Shown here one piece after another: positions 13,866 to 21,321 of a DNA stretch of 32,318 nucleotides (the stretch's first letter is position 1; every line of letters starts with the position of its first letter). This stretch comes from Eubacterium sp. (GTDB lineage Bacteria; Bacillota; Clostridia; Eubacteriales; Eubacteriaceae). The translations under genes and the position numbers were made by a program. The notes under the pieces are model-generated. The model did not search any database. It was not told the DNA's origin and worked only from the letters and a program-made list of their open reading frames with translations. The DNA lies in assembly GCA_030524435.1 (NCBI GenBank), contig JAUNGS010000001.1:1-32318 (forward strand). Direction: 5' to 3'.

Positions 13866-15782
13866 TTAAGCTGCCGCAAGCTTCTGGGCCGGCGCCTGGG
13901 TATCCTTGTGCTTCTTGTCGCCATGCCATTTCAAAAGCAGCGCCGAATTAACGATGACGACCACAGAGCCCGCATTGTGGACAAAGGCGCCTACCACAGG
14001 ATTTAAAATGCCGGTGATGGCCAGCACAATGGCCACAAAGTTCAGGGTCATGGAAAACGTCAGATTAAGCTTGATGGTGGACATCATCCGCTTGGCCAAA
14101 CGCAGCAGATGGGGCAGCTCGGCGATATCGTCGTTGGTCAGAGCGATATCCGCGGCATCCACGGCGATATCGCTGCCGACGCCGCCCATGGCAATCCCCA
14201 CCTGGGCCTTTTTCAGCGCCGGCGCATCGTTGATGCCGTCGCCCACCATGCAGACCGCCGAGCCCTGGCTCTGGAAGGTGTCAATACATCCCAGCTTATC
14301 TTCGGGCAAAAGCTCGGCGTGAACCTCGTCGATGCCCAGCATGCCGGCAACCTTTTCGGCGGCCCTGGGGTTATCTCCGGTCAGCAGCACCGGCGTGATC
14401 CCCGCCGCCTTAATGCCTGCAATCACAGCTTGGGCACTTGCCCTCGGAGTATCGGCAATGGCGATAAAGCCTGCCGCCCTGCCGTCTACCGCAGTGTAGA
14501 CAACGGTACAGCCGTCATCCAGGTAGGTTTCTGCTGCCATCTTCATCCCATCATCCACCAAAATATCCTGTCCCTGGAGCAGAGCAATGCTGCCGGCCAC
14601 AACGCGCTTGCCTTCTACCGTGGCTGCGATGCCCTGGCCGGGAATCATTGTAAAATCAGCGGATTCCTGAACGCTGTCCCCTTTATCCTCTTTGTAACAG
14701 CGCAAAATCGCCTTGCCCAGCGGATGCTCTGAATTTTTCTCCGCTGCGGCACAGAGGCCGTAGAGCCTATCCTCCGAAACTTCGGAATACAGACTTTTTA
14801 CCGCCACAACCCTTGGAATACCCCGGGTCAGGGTTCCGGTTTTATCGAAGGTCACCTTGGATACCGCCGCCAGCCGTTCCAAAGCGTCGCCCTCCTTGAC
14901 TAAAAAGCCATGGCCTGTGGCGTTGCCGATGGCCGCCATGATGGCCGTGGGGGTCGCCAGCACCAGAGAACAGGGACAGAATACGACGAGGATGGTCACC
15001 GCCCGGATAATTTCCCCGGTGACCAGCCAGGTGATGGCTGCGGCGCTCAGGGCAATGATGACGATCCACACCGCCCAGCGGTCGGCCAAGCCGACAATTT
15101 TAGCCTTGTCCGCATCGGCGGAGGCCACCAGACGAATCATCCGCTGAATGGCACTGTCCTCGCCGACCTTCACCGCCTCCATATCAAAGGCCCCAAACTG
15201 ATTAACCGTGCCGCTGGCCACCTCATCGCCGACGGATTTATCCACAGGGATGGACTCCCCGGTCATCACCGACTGATCGATGGCGGTTTCCCCTTTGAGA
15301 ATAATGCCATCCACGGGGATGGTTTCACCGGGAAGGACCCGAATAACATCGCCAACCTTCACCGCCTCGGCGGCAACGACGTTTTCTCCGTTCTCTGTGA
15401 TAATCCGGGCGGTTCTCGGGGTCAGCTTCACCAGCTTTTCGATGCCAGCTCTGGCCCGCTTAACCGTCAGCTCCTCTAAAAGAGCCCCCAGCTGCATGAT
15501 GAAGGCCACCTCGCCGGCGGCAAAGTCCTCACCGATGAACAGCGAGGCCACCAGGGCGATGGATACCAGCACGTCGGCGGTGATATCAAATTCTGTGACG
15601 AGACCGACGATGGCGCCCAGAACAATGGGCAGGCCGCAGAGGATAACCGCAATCCAGGCCGCATCAAAGGGCAGGGGAAAGGGCTTCGTAATACTGATGA
15701 GCAGGGCAATGGCAGAGATAATCAAAAAGACAATATCTCTTTTGGTGCCGCCCAGCTCCAAAAGTGCTTCAAGTTTTTTCAT
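13866..15782 (-). CDS. P1B-type heavy-metal-transporting ATPase without N-terminal metal domain
   Basis: A 638-residue P-type ATPase of the heavy-metal class. Visible motifs are MTGES (173-177), FCPCSLVLATPT (CPC at 269-271 in the ion-binding helix), DKTGTLT (D313 is phosphorylated), SEHPLGKA (the HP motif of P1B enzymes) and GDGINDAPALKKA. The last helix pair contains HNAGSVVVIVNS, an asparagine where Zn/Cd pumps usually have aspartate, so metal choice is uncertain. No HMA domain precedes the first helix; the protein goes straight into the membrane part. The ATG at 15780-15782 follows GGAGGC. A CsoR-like operator lies directly upstream, suggesting Cu(I) or another CsoR/RcnR ligand as inducer. 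Confidence 0.93.
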   Translation of the reverse strand: MKKLEALLELGGTKRDIVFLIISAIALLISITKPFPLPFDAAWIAVILCGLPIVLGAIVGLVTEFDITADVLVSIALVASLFIGEDFAAGEVAFIMQLGALLEELTVKRARAGIEKLVKLTPRTARIITENGENVVAAEAVKVGDVIRVLPGETIPVDGIILKGETAIDQSVMTGESIPVDKSVGDEVASGTVNQFGAFDMEAVKVGEDSAIQRMIRLVASADADKAKIVGLADRWAVWIVIIALSAAAITWLVTGEIIRAVTILVVFCPCSLVLATPTAIMAAIGNATGHGFLVKEGDALERLAAVSKVTFDKTGTLTRGIPRVVAVKSLYSEVSEDRLYGLCAAAEKNSEHPLGKAILRCYKEDKGDSVQESADFTMIPGQGIAATVEGKRVVAGSIALLQGQDILVDDGMKMAAETYLDDGCTVVYTAVDGRAAGFIAIADTPRASAQAVIAGIKAAGITPVLLTGDNPRAAEKVAGMLGIDEVHAELLPEDKLGCIDTFQSQGSAVCMVGDGINDAPALKKAQVGIAMGGVGSDIAVDAADIALTNDDIAELPHLLRLAKRMMSTIKLNLTFSMTLNFVAIVLAITGILNPVVGAFVHNAGSVVVIVNSALLLKWHGDKKHKDTQAPAQKLAAA

Positions 15783-15791
15783 TTTTCGCCT

Positions 15792-15816
15792 CCTATATAC
15801 CCTAAGGGGGTATAGG
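15792..15816. promoter_or_regulatory. CsoR-type operator
   Basis: The dyad contains ATACCCTAAGGGGGTAT, which closely follows the copper-responsive CsoR box known from copZA promoters of Bacillus and Listeria (ATACCC-N-GGGGGTAT). It is located just downstream of the -10 box of the ATPase promoter, a position for repression. No CsoR-family gene is in the window. Confidence 0.75.
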
Positions 15817-15819
15817 TAG

Positions 15820-15848
15820 ATCTTACCCCTGCTATATTGATTTGTCAA
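15820..15848 (-). promoter_or_regulatory. Promoter of the metal ATPase gene
   Basis: On the minus strand TTGACA (15843-15848), 17 bases, TAAGAT (15820-15825). The predicted start falls in the CsoR-like dyad. Confidence 0.8.
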
Positions 15849-15858
15849 GGGGGCAAAT

Positions 15859-15901
15859 AAAAAAACATGACCTCAATCCTTAAAAGGGGTTAGGTCATGT
15901 T
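15859..15901 (-). terminator. Terminator of the purine permease gene
   Basis: AACATGACCT (15864-15873) pairs with AGGTCATGTT (15892-15901), with inner pairs, and on the minus strand is followed by seven U. A shorter U run on the plus strand may make it bidirectional. Confidence 0.85.
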
Positions 15902-15922
15902 TTCTTATTTTTAAACTTGATA

Positions 15923-15988
15923 GTGAAGTGCGATATCCATGGTCTCGCTCAGGGAAAAGTGCAGCAGACACTGTTTTTTTTAAGTTGA
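15923..15988 (+). pseudogene. Possible remnant of an Smr-domain gene
   Basis: An open frame from a GTG encodes MKCDIHGLAQGKV followed by QQTLFFLS and a stop. This resembles the first helix and strand of Smr domains (D-L-H-G-L-x9-L-x2-L) and then breaks at an eight-base T run. There is no ribosome site and the rest of the domain is absent, so at most it is a decayed fragment; chance is possible. Confidence 0.2.
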
Positions 15989-15999
15989 AATTTTAAATT

Positions 16000-17463
16000 C
16001 TAGTTTTCCTCAGCATTTTTCTCTGTTTCAGAGACCAAAGCTTCTGTTTTTTCCGAACCTTCTTCTTTATCCCAGGGCAATACGATGTTGAGCACCACTG
16101 CCGCAAGGGCCGCCGGCACAATACCAGAACCGCCGAAGATCAGCTGCACTGCCTGGGGCGCCCCGGAGAGCACGCCGCTGTTGGCGCCAATACCGTAGCC
16201 TACGCCCAGGGCCACCGATAAAATCGTCAGATTTCTGGGGCTTAAAGGCTCTCTGGTTACCAGCTGAATCCCGCTGATGACGATGGAGGCAAACATCATC
16301 ACCGCCGCACCGCCTAAAACAGACTGGGGCATGATGGACACCAGAGCCCCCAGCTTGGGAATCAGCCCACAGAAAATCAGGAAAATAGCGCCGGTGGCAA
16401 TGGCAAAGCGGTTAACCACCTTGGTCATGGCCACCAGGCCGACGTTCTGGCTAAAGGAGGTCATTGGCATGACGCCGAACAGCGAGGCGAGAATTGAGCC
16501 TACACCGTCGCAGACAACCCCGCCGGAGAGCTCCTTATCCGTGGCTTCTCTGGACATGCCACCCTCGATGACGCCAGAGATATCGCCGATGGTTTCCACC
16601 ACGGTGACCACAAACATGATCAGCACCGGCAGAATCGCCCGCCAGTCGAAGACGATGGGCACCGGCATAAAATCGGGAATGGCAAACCAGCTGGCCTGGG
16701 CCACCTGATTCCAGTCCAAGACCCAAGCCTTGGTGAACTCTACACCCTCGGCGGTGACGCCGGTGGTGGGCAGCACCAGTCCCATGATAAAGGCCGCAAT
16801 ATATCCCGCAATAATCCCCACAAGGATCGACGAGGAATTGATAACCTTGTTGCCCACGTGTCGGGCAATGAGAATGACGATCAATACAAAAAGAGCCAGC
16901 AGCATATTTTCCGCAGAACCAAAATCTGGCACTTCACTGCCGCCTCCCCCGAAGGAGTTAATTCCTACGGAGATCAGAGAGAGCCCGATGGAGAGTACCA
17001 CCGTCCCGGTAACCACCGGCGGAAAGAATTTTCTGAGGGGTTTCAGGAAAAAGCCAAGCACCATTTCCAGAACTCCTCCAATAATGGTGGCGCCCATGAT
17101 GGTGCCGTAGGCCAGAACACCCCCGCCCATGCTGGCGGCTACATTGCTGAAGGCGCCGATAAAGCTGGAGCTCGCCCCCATGACAATAGGCACCTTGCCG
17201 CCAATTGGACCAATGGCAAAAAGCTGAATGAGGGTTGCGACCCCAGCCACGATCATGGCATTTTGCAAAATGGATACCTGAACCGCCGCCAGCGCATTGT
17301 TGCTGGCCGCGGCATTACAGGCGCCCAGAATGATCAAAATCGGCGTCAGATTGCCCACAAACATGGCCAACACGTGCTGCAGCCCCAGGGCAATGGCCTG
17401 ATTCAGCGGCATTTTGCCTTCAAAAACGTATGCCTGTTCAGACAATTCATTTTTGTTTTTCAC
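16000..17463 (-). CDS. NCS2-family xanthine/uric acid (purine) permease
   Basis: A 487-residue nucleobase:cation symporter-2 permease importing xanthine, urate or a related base with protons or Na+. Landmarks are LGLQHVLAMFVGNLTPILI near the N-terminus, the family signature SFSQNVGLVAMTKVVNR (about residues 340-356) and about 14 hydrophobic segments, with a charged C-terminal tail rich in Glu. Length is usual. The start is a GTG (17461-17463) behind AAAGGA; no ATG in frame lies near. It has its own promoter and terminator and its neighbours are unrelated, so purine scavenging is inferred from family alone. No purine riboswitch was recognised in its short leader. Confidence 0.92.
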   Translation of the reverse strand: MKNKNELSEQAYVFEGKMPLNQAIALGLQHVLAMFVGNLTPILIILGACNAAASNNALAAVQVSILQNAMIVAGVATLIQLFAIGPIGGKVPIVMGASSSFIGAFSNVAASMGGGVLAYGTIMGATIIGGVLEMVLGFFLKPLRKFFPPVVTGTVVLSIGLSLISVGINSFGGGGSEVPDFGSAENMLLALFVLIVILIARHVGNKVINSSSILVGIIAGYIAAFIMGLVLPTTGVTAEGVEFTKAWVLDWNQVAQASWFAIPDFMPVPIVFDWRAILPVLIMFVVTVVETIGDISGVIEGGMSREATDKELSGGVVCDGVGSILASLFGVMPMTSFSQNVGLVAMTKVVNRFAIATGAIFLIFCGLIPKLGALVSIMPQSVLGGAAVMMFASIVISGIQLVTREPLSPRNLTILSVALGVGYGIGANSGVLSGAPQAVQLIFGGSGIVPAALAAVVLNIVLPWDKEEGSEKTEALVSETEKNAEEN

Positions 17464-17511
17464 TGTGTTTTTCCTTTCTTTTCCTAATTTATATTAAATT
17501 TACATAGGGAT

Positions 17512-17540
17512 ATTGTATGTGAAGTCCTCGAATTTGTAAA
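17512..17540 (-). promoter_or_regulatory. Promoter of the purine permease
   Basis: On the minus strand TTTACA (17535-17540), 17 bases, TACAAT (17512-17517). A short dyad ACATA/TATGT (17502-17519) overlaps the -10 region. Confidence 0.7.
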
Positions 17541-17611
17541 TAAACTTTTAAATTTTACCAAATTTTTGCGCCAAATTTACTGCCAGTGGCTGCACTTTCG
17601 GGAAAGTTCCC

Positions 17612-17640
17612 TTGAGCTGCCCTGAAAAAATGCGTATAAT
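17612..17640 (+). promoter_or_regulatory. Promoter of the PPTase-chromate-Azl operon
   Basis: TTGAGC (17612-17617), 17 bases, and perfect TATAAT (17635-17640). It lies 30 bases before the PPTase ATG. Confidence 0.75.
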
Positions 17641-17670
17641 AGATAAAGATTCCCGCTTACGGAGGTCGAT

Positions 17671-18261
17671 ATGATCACCCTTTACATCACTGATATCAGC
17701 CAGCTCCCGCCAGAAAAAAGGCACACCGCTTTCTTTTTAGAAGAGATTTTGCCCGCCCACGGCTATCAGGGCACACCGAATATTGCCCGAGGCCCCCAGG
17801 GCAAGCCCTACCTTTTAGACAGCCAAGGGCTTTTTTTCAATGGCTCCCACTCCGGAGATTTTATGGTCTGCGCCATCTCCGACACTCCGGTGGGGGTGGA
17901 TATTCAAAAAATCCTCCCCAAGGATAACCCCGAGGCTCTGATTCGCCGCTTCATGACCCCCGAGGATCTGGATGCATTCAAATCCTGCTCCGAAAAAAAA
18001 CGTCTGCGCTGCTTTTACGACCTCTGGGCTGGGAAGGAGAGCTATATCAAATATCTGGGCACCGGCTTTAAAACGCCCATGGCTCGATTTCGCCGTATCC
18101 CCCAGGGCCGCTGCTTCGGTATCCTGGACGGCAGACGCCTTCAAAAAAACCTCTGGCTGTCCTCCCAGACAGCCCCCGAGGGCTACGTCCTCTGGGTCTG
18201 CGGCCACAGCGATCAGGTTCAAATTATTTCCCGGAAAATAACCTCAAGGAGTATTGTATGA
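17671..18261 (+). CDS. Sfp-type 4'-phosphopantetheinyl transferase
   Basis: A 196-residue transferase that moves phosphopantetheine from CoA to a serine of carrier proteins. The two family motifs are clear: FNGSHSGDFMVCAISDTPVG followed by VDIQ (about 56-80, with the Mg-binding Asp) and FYDLWAGKESYIKYLGTGF (about 113-132, with the W-A-x-K-E-S-x2-K signature). GKPYL precedes the first motif as usual. GGAGG lies five bases before the ATG. No polyketide, peptide synthase or carrier-protein gene is in view, and the stop overlaps the next gene by ATGA, so it appears to be carried in a transporter operon. The target carrier protein is unknown. Confidence 0.93.
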   Translation: MITLYITDISQLPPEKRHTAFFLEEILPAHGYQGTPNIARGPQGKPYLLDSQGLFFNGSHSGDFMVCAISDTPVGVDIQKILPKDNPEALIRRFMTPEDLDAFKSCSEKKRLRCFYDLWAGKESYIKYLGTGFKTPMARFRRIPQGRCFGILDGRRLQKNLWLSSQTAPEGYVLWVCGHSDQVQIISRKITSRSIV

Positions 18262-18824
18262 AAAAAGAATCGTATATCTGGACCCTTTTCATCACCTTCT
18301 TCAAAATCGGCGCCTTTACCTTCGGCGGTGGCTACGCTATGATTCCGCTGGTTCAGGCGGAGATCGTCGATAAGAAAGGCTGGATCACCGAAGAGGAGTT
18401 CATCAACATCATCGCCATCGCCGAGGCCACCCCCGGCGTCATCGCCGTCAACACCGCCACCTTTGTGGGCTATAAAATACAGAAAACCGCCGGCTCACTA
18501 TTTGCCACCCTGGGGGTGGTGCTGCCCTCCTTTATCATCATCGGGATCATCTCCCTTTTCTTCGAGCAGTTCATTGCCCTCAAGTGGGTCAACTATGCCT
18601 TCCAAGGCATTCGGGCCGGTGTCGTTATCCTGATTCTTGGGGCCGTGGTCCGCATGGGCAAAAAAATCCCCAGAAACGCCTTTGCCCTGGTGCTGGTTCT
18701 GGCCGCCTTCCTGATAGCTTCCTTTTCGGGCATCAACGTGGTCTTTATCATCCTGGCCGGAGCCCTGGCAGGGATTTTCAGACAGCTTTTAATCGGCAAG
18801 AATAAAATGGAGGACCGCCCATGA
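18258..18824 (+). CDS. Half-size chromate (CHR) transporter, subunit 1
   Basis: A 188-residue CHR-family protein with one domain only. The conserved start TFFKIGAFTFGGGYAMIPL and the AEATPGVIAVNTATFVGY segment are both present, and about five to six membrane helices follow. Short-chain CHR proteins typically occur as tandem pairs with opposite membrane orientation that together equal one long ChrA; this gene and the next fit that. The ATG overlaps the PPTase stop by four bases. Chromate export is the activity known for the family; natural substrates such as sulfate are possible in an anaerobe. Confidence 0.92.
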   Translation: MKKESYIWTLFITFFKIGAFTFGGGYAMIPLVQAEIVDKKGWITEEEFINIIAIAEATPGVIAVNTATFVGYKIQKTAGSLFATLGVVLPSFIIIGIISLFFEQFIALKWVNYAFQGIRAGVVILILGAVVRMGKKIPRNAFALVLVLAAFLIASFSGINVVFIILAGALAGIFRQLLIGKNKMEDRP

Positions 18825-19405
18825 TCTACTTACAGCTTTTTCTAACCTACTTTAAAATCGGCCTCTTTACCATCGGCGGTGGCTACGCCATGATTCCACT
18901 GATCCAGCAGGAGGTTGTCATCAGCCACCAGTGGATGACCATGACGGAGCTCACCGACTTCATCGCCGTGGCTGAATCCACCCCCGGCCCCTTTGCCATC
19001 AACTCGGCCACCTTTGTGGGCATGAAGATGGCCGGTGTCCCCGGCGCCATCCTCACCACCACCGGCGTCGTGCTCCCATCTTTGATTATCATCATGCTCA
19101 TCGCCCGATGGTTCGCCAATTTTCAGGATAATCGCTGGGTCAAGGGGGCCCTGTCGGGCATGAGCCCTGTGGTGCTTGGGCTCATCGCCTCGGCGGTATT
19201 TCTGCTGCTTGAGGAAAATTTTGCCAGCCTCTCCGCCGCCGGCCTTGCCATCGACATGAAGGCCGTTCTCACCACCATCCTCTGCGGCGTACTCTATTTT
19301 AAATTTAAGCTGCACCCCATTGCGCTGATTCTCTGCGCCGCCGCCCTGGGTATCGTGCTCTACGGCCTGGTACCTGCGGCGCTGACCATGACCATTTCGC
19401 TGTAA
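18821..19405 (+). CDS. Half-size chromate (CHR) transporter, subunit 2
   Basis: A 194-residue partner of the preceding gene with the same opening block (FLTYFKIGLFTIGGGYAMIP) and AESTPGPFAINSATFVG. It overlaps its neighbour by four bases (ATGA), so the two are translationally coupled and very likely form a heterodimer. GGAGG lies inside the end of the first subunit gene. The two halves differ enough that they represent an old duplication rather than a recent one. Confidence 0.92.
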   Translation: MIYLQLFLTYFKIGLFTIGGGYAMIPLIQQEVVISHQWMTMTELTDFIAVAESTPGPFAINSATFVGMKMAGVPGAILTTTGVVLPSLIIIMLIARWFANFQDNRWVKGALSGMSPVVLGLIASAVFLLLEENFASLSAAGLAIDMKAVLTTILCGVLYFKFKLHPIALILCAAALGIVLYGLVPAALTMTISL

Positions 19406-19419
19406 AGGAGTATCCTTTT

Positions 19420-20139
19420 ATGGAAAACACATCCATCACCTTAGCCAAGGGGCTCCGGGACGGCATCCCCATCGGTCTTGGCTACCTGTCGGTGGCCTTT
19501 ACCTTTGGGATGATGGCCGTGGACGGCGGTCTGCCCATCTGGTCCGCCGTGCTGATTTCCGCCACCAACCTGACCTCGGCAGGGCAATTCGCCGGCCTGG
19601 CTTTAATTCTCTCCGGCGGCTCCTTCCTTGAAATGGCCCTGACCCAGCTGGTCATCAACCTGCGCTACGCCCTGATGTCTCTGTCTCTGTCACAAAAGCT
19701 CGATCCGGCGGTCAACACCCTGGAGCGCATGGCCATCGCCTTTGTCAACACCGACGAGATCTTTGCCGTCAGCAGCGGCCAGCCGGGCAGGCTCACCAAG
19801 GGCTATATGTTCGGCCTGGCGGTTATGCCCTACATCGGCTGGACCGGCGGTACCTTAATCGGCGCCGCCGCCAGCACCATCCTGCCGGCCTTTATCCGCT
19901 CCGCCCTAGGGATTGCCATCTACGGCATGTTCATCGCCATCTTTATCCCCCCGGCCAAGAAGCAAAAAAGCGTCCGGGTGGTTTTGGCCGCCGCTGTTTT
20001 CACCAGCTGCGTCTTTGCCTTTGTACCCGTGCTGAACACCCTGTCCTCGGGCTTTGTGATCATTATCTGTACCCTGGCAGCAGCCGCCCTGGGCGCCGTG
20101 CTCTTTCCTATAGAGGAAGGAGGCTCAAACTATGAATAA
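19420..20139 (+). CDS. azlC: AzlC-family branched-chain amino acid exporter, large subunit
   Basis: A 239-residue AzlC/YgaZ-type membrane protein. It has the family opening GLRDGIPIGLGYLSVAFTFG, the SATNLTSAGQFAGL segment and ELAL-like NLRYALMSLSLSQKL (about 83-97). With AzlD it exports branched-chain amino acids or analogues such as azaleucine. AAAGGAG precedes the ATG, 14 bases after the chromate subunit. It overlaps azlD by eight bases. Specific substrate is inferred from family. Confidence 0.92.
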   Translation: MENTSITLAKGLRDGIPIGLGYLSVAFTFGMMAVDGGLPIWSAVLISATNLTSAGQFAGLALILSGGSFLEMALTQLVINLRYALMSLSLSQKLDPAVNTLERMAIAFVNTDEIFAVSSGQPGRLTKGYMFGLAVMPYIGWTGGTLIGAAASTILPAFIRSALGIAIYGMFIAIFIPPAKKQKSVRVVLAAAVFTSCVFAFVPVLNTLSSGFVIIICTLAAAALGAVLFPIEEGGSNYE

Positions 20140-20449
20140 CACCGCACTGATCCTCTATATCCTCGTCATGGCCGGAGTCACCTACCTTATCCGAATGCTG
20201 CCCTTGGCCCTGTTCCAGCGGGAGATCAAAAGCATTTTTATCAAATCCTTCTTGTACTATGTCCCCTATGCCGTGCTGGGCTCCATGACCTTTCCCGCCA
20301 TCTTCTCCTCCACGGGAAGCCTGCCCTCTGCCCTGGCCGGAACCCTCTGTGCTGTGGTGCTGGCCCTGTATGAAAAGGGGCTGGTGACGGTGGCGGTGGC
20401 CTCCTGTGTGACGGTGCTTTTGGTGGAAGGGATAGTAGCCGTATTTTAA
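20132..20449 (+). CDS. azlD: AzlD-family branched-chain amino acid exporter, small subunit
   Basis: A 105-residue protein with three to four helices, matching AzlD/YgaH: the TYLIRMLPLALFQREIKS block and YYVPYAVLGSMTFPAIF are typical. The ATG lies eight bases inside azlC behind GGAGG, so expression is coupled to it. The regulator gene begins 14 bases after its stop. Confidence 0.9.
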   Translation: MNNTALILYILVMAGVTYLIRMLPLALFQREIKSIFIKSFLYYVPYAVLGSMTFPAIFSSTGSLPSALAGTLCAVVLALYEKGLVTVAVASCVTVLLVEGIVAVF

Positions 20450-20463
20450 ATTTGGAGGAAAAC

Positions 20464-21132
20464 GTGAAAACTGAGCTCAAGGAACCTTTGGATTTTATTA
20501 ATGACGACTTCTCGGCCTTTGAAGACTATCTTAAAGCATTTAATCAAGGTACAATTCTGCGAAAACCTGGCGAATACGTCAGTGAACTCGACGGTATTTT
20601 TAAACGCTATTACTATATTGTCAGCGGATCGATTCGCTCAACATACACTTATAAAACGGGACATTCACGAACAGTATTAAGTGCCTATAAAAAAGGCGCC
20701 ATATTTCCATTATACTGCCCGGAAGAAAATTCTCTGGGCTTGTACACCACCCTAACGGCAAAAGAAAACGTCACCCTCTGGACTTTTTCTCCCGAAGTCA
20801 TGGATCACTGTCTCAATTCAAATCCTGCCTTCAATCGCGCCATGTATCAATGCTATAATCGTATGATGAACCAGCTTTTATGTGAGCTGTCAGATCATAT
20901 TTTTCTTCCAGGCATGAAAATACTGTGCAGCTTTCTATTAAAAAGCTACGCCCAGGCGCACCAAAACACCCTTTATTTTACACAGGAAGAGCTATCCTCC
21001 TTCATTGGCATCACACGCTCCAACGTTGCCAATTACCTTCGGATACTAAAAGACGAAAAAGCCATCGAAACCGCGAGAAACAAAATTATCATTAAAAACA
21101 TCAAAATTGTCGAAGAATATCTGGGTGATTAA
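20464..21132 (+). CDS. Crp/Fnr-family transcription regulator
   Basis: A 222-residue Crp/Fnr-type regulator: a cyclic-nucleotide-binding-like beta barrel (about residues 20-130) and a C-terminal helix-turn-helix, TQEELSSFIGITRSNVANYL (about 178-197). No cysteine cluster for an FNR-type Fe-S centre is present, so it should bind a small effector in the manner of CprK-type regulators. The GTG at 20464 is chosen because GGAGG lies five bases before it; the upstream TTG overlaps that site. It ends the long PPTase operon but faces the MFS-2/URO-D-3 module, upstream of which a matching dyad stands. Its codons are more A/T-rich than those of azlCD. Confidence 0.88.
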   Translation: MKTELKEPLDFINDDFSAFEDYLKAFNQGTILRKPGEYVSELDGIFKRYYYIVSGSIRSTYTYKTGHSRTVLSAYKKGAIFPLYCPEENSLGLYTTLTAKENVTLWTFSPEVMDHCLNSNPAFNRAMYQCYNRMMNQLLCELSDHIFLPGMKILCSFLLKSYAQAHQNTLYFTQEELSSFIGITRSNVANYLRILKDEKAIETARNKIIIKNIKIVEEYLGD

Positions 21133-21173
21133 ACAATAAAAACTTAAAAAAAATTTTTTTACTAATTTTTGCC

Positions 21174-21208
21174 GACTTTTGTCCTGTTTAAGACAAAAGT
21201 CTTTTTTT
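21174..21208 (+). terminator. Terminator after the Crp/Fnr gene
   Basis: A perfect 10-bp stem GACTTTTGTC/GACAAAAGTC with an eight-base loop is followed by seven T. The same symmetrical DNA is also well placed to be an activator site for the next promoter. Confidence 0.9.
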
Positions 21209-21222
21209 ATTCCTGCTATACT
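21177..21222 (+). promoter_or_regulatory. MFS-2/URO-D-3 promoter with possible Crp/Fnr site at -41.5
   Basis: An extended -10, TGC-TATACT (TATACT at 21217-21222), has no good -35 box. A 22-bp dyad TTTTGTC-N8-GACAAAA (21177-21198) is centred at 21187.5, which is 41.5 bases before the start expected near 21229. That is the class II activator position for Crp/Fnr proteins, and the regulator gene is immediately upstream. Confidence 0.6.
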
Positions 21223-21321
21223 AGGGGCAAATAAACACGGTGAGTTCTGGAGTGAATTGCTAGCATCCCCTGACTAATCTAAAGCGCTGTGTATAAAGGC
21301 CTTTTGTTTTGCGAGGACTCT

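Noticed and set aside
14109..15479. Long plus-strand frames opposite the metal ATPase
   Set aside because: Antisense shadows with biased composition; the minus-strand frame has every P-type ATPase motif.
17464..17670. Purine riboswitch for the NCS2 permease
   Set aside because: The leader from the predicted start is under 50 bases and lacks the conserved purine-aptamer core.
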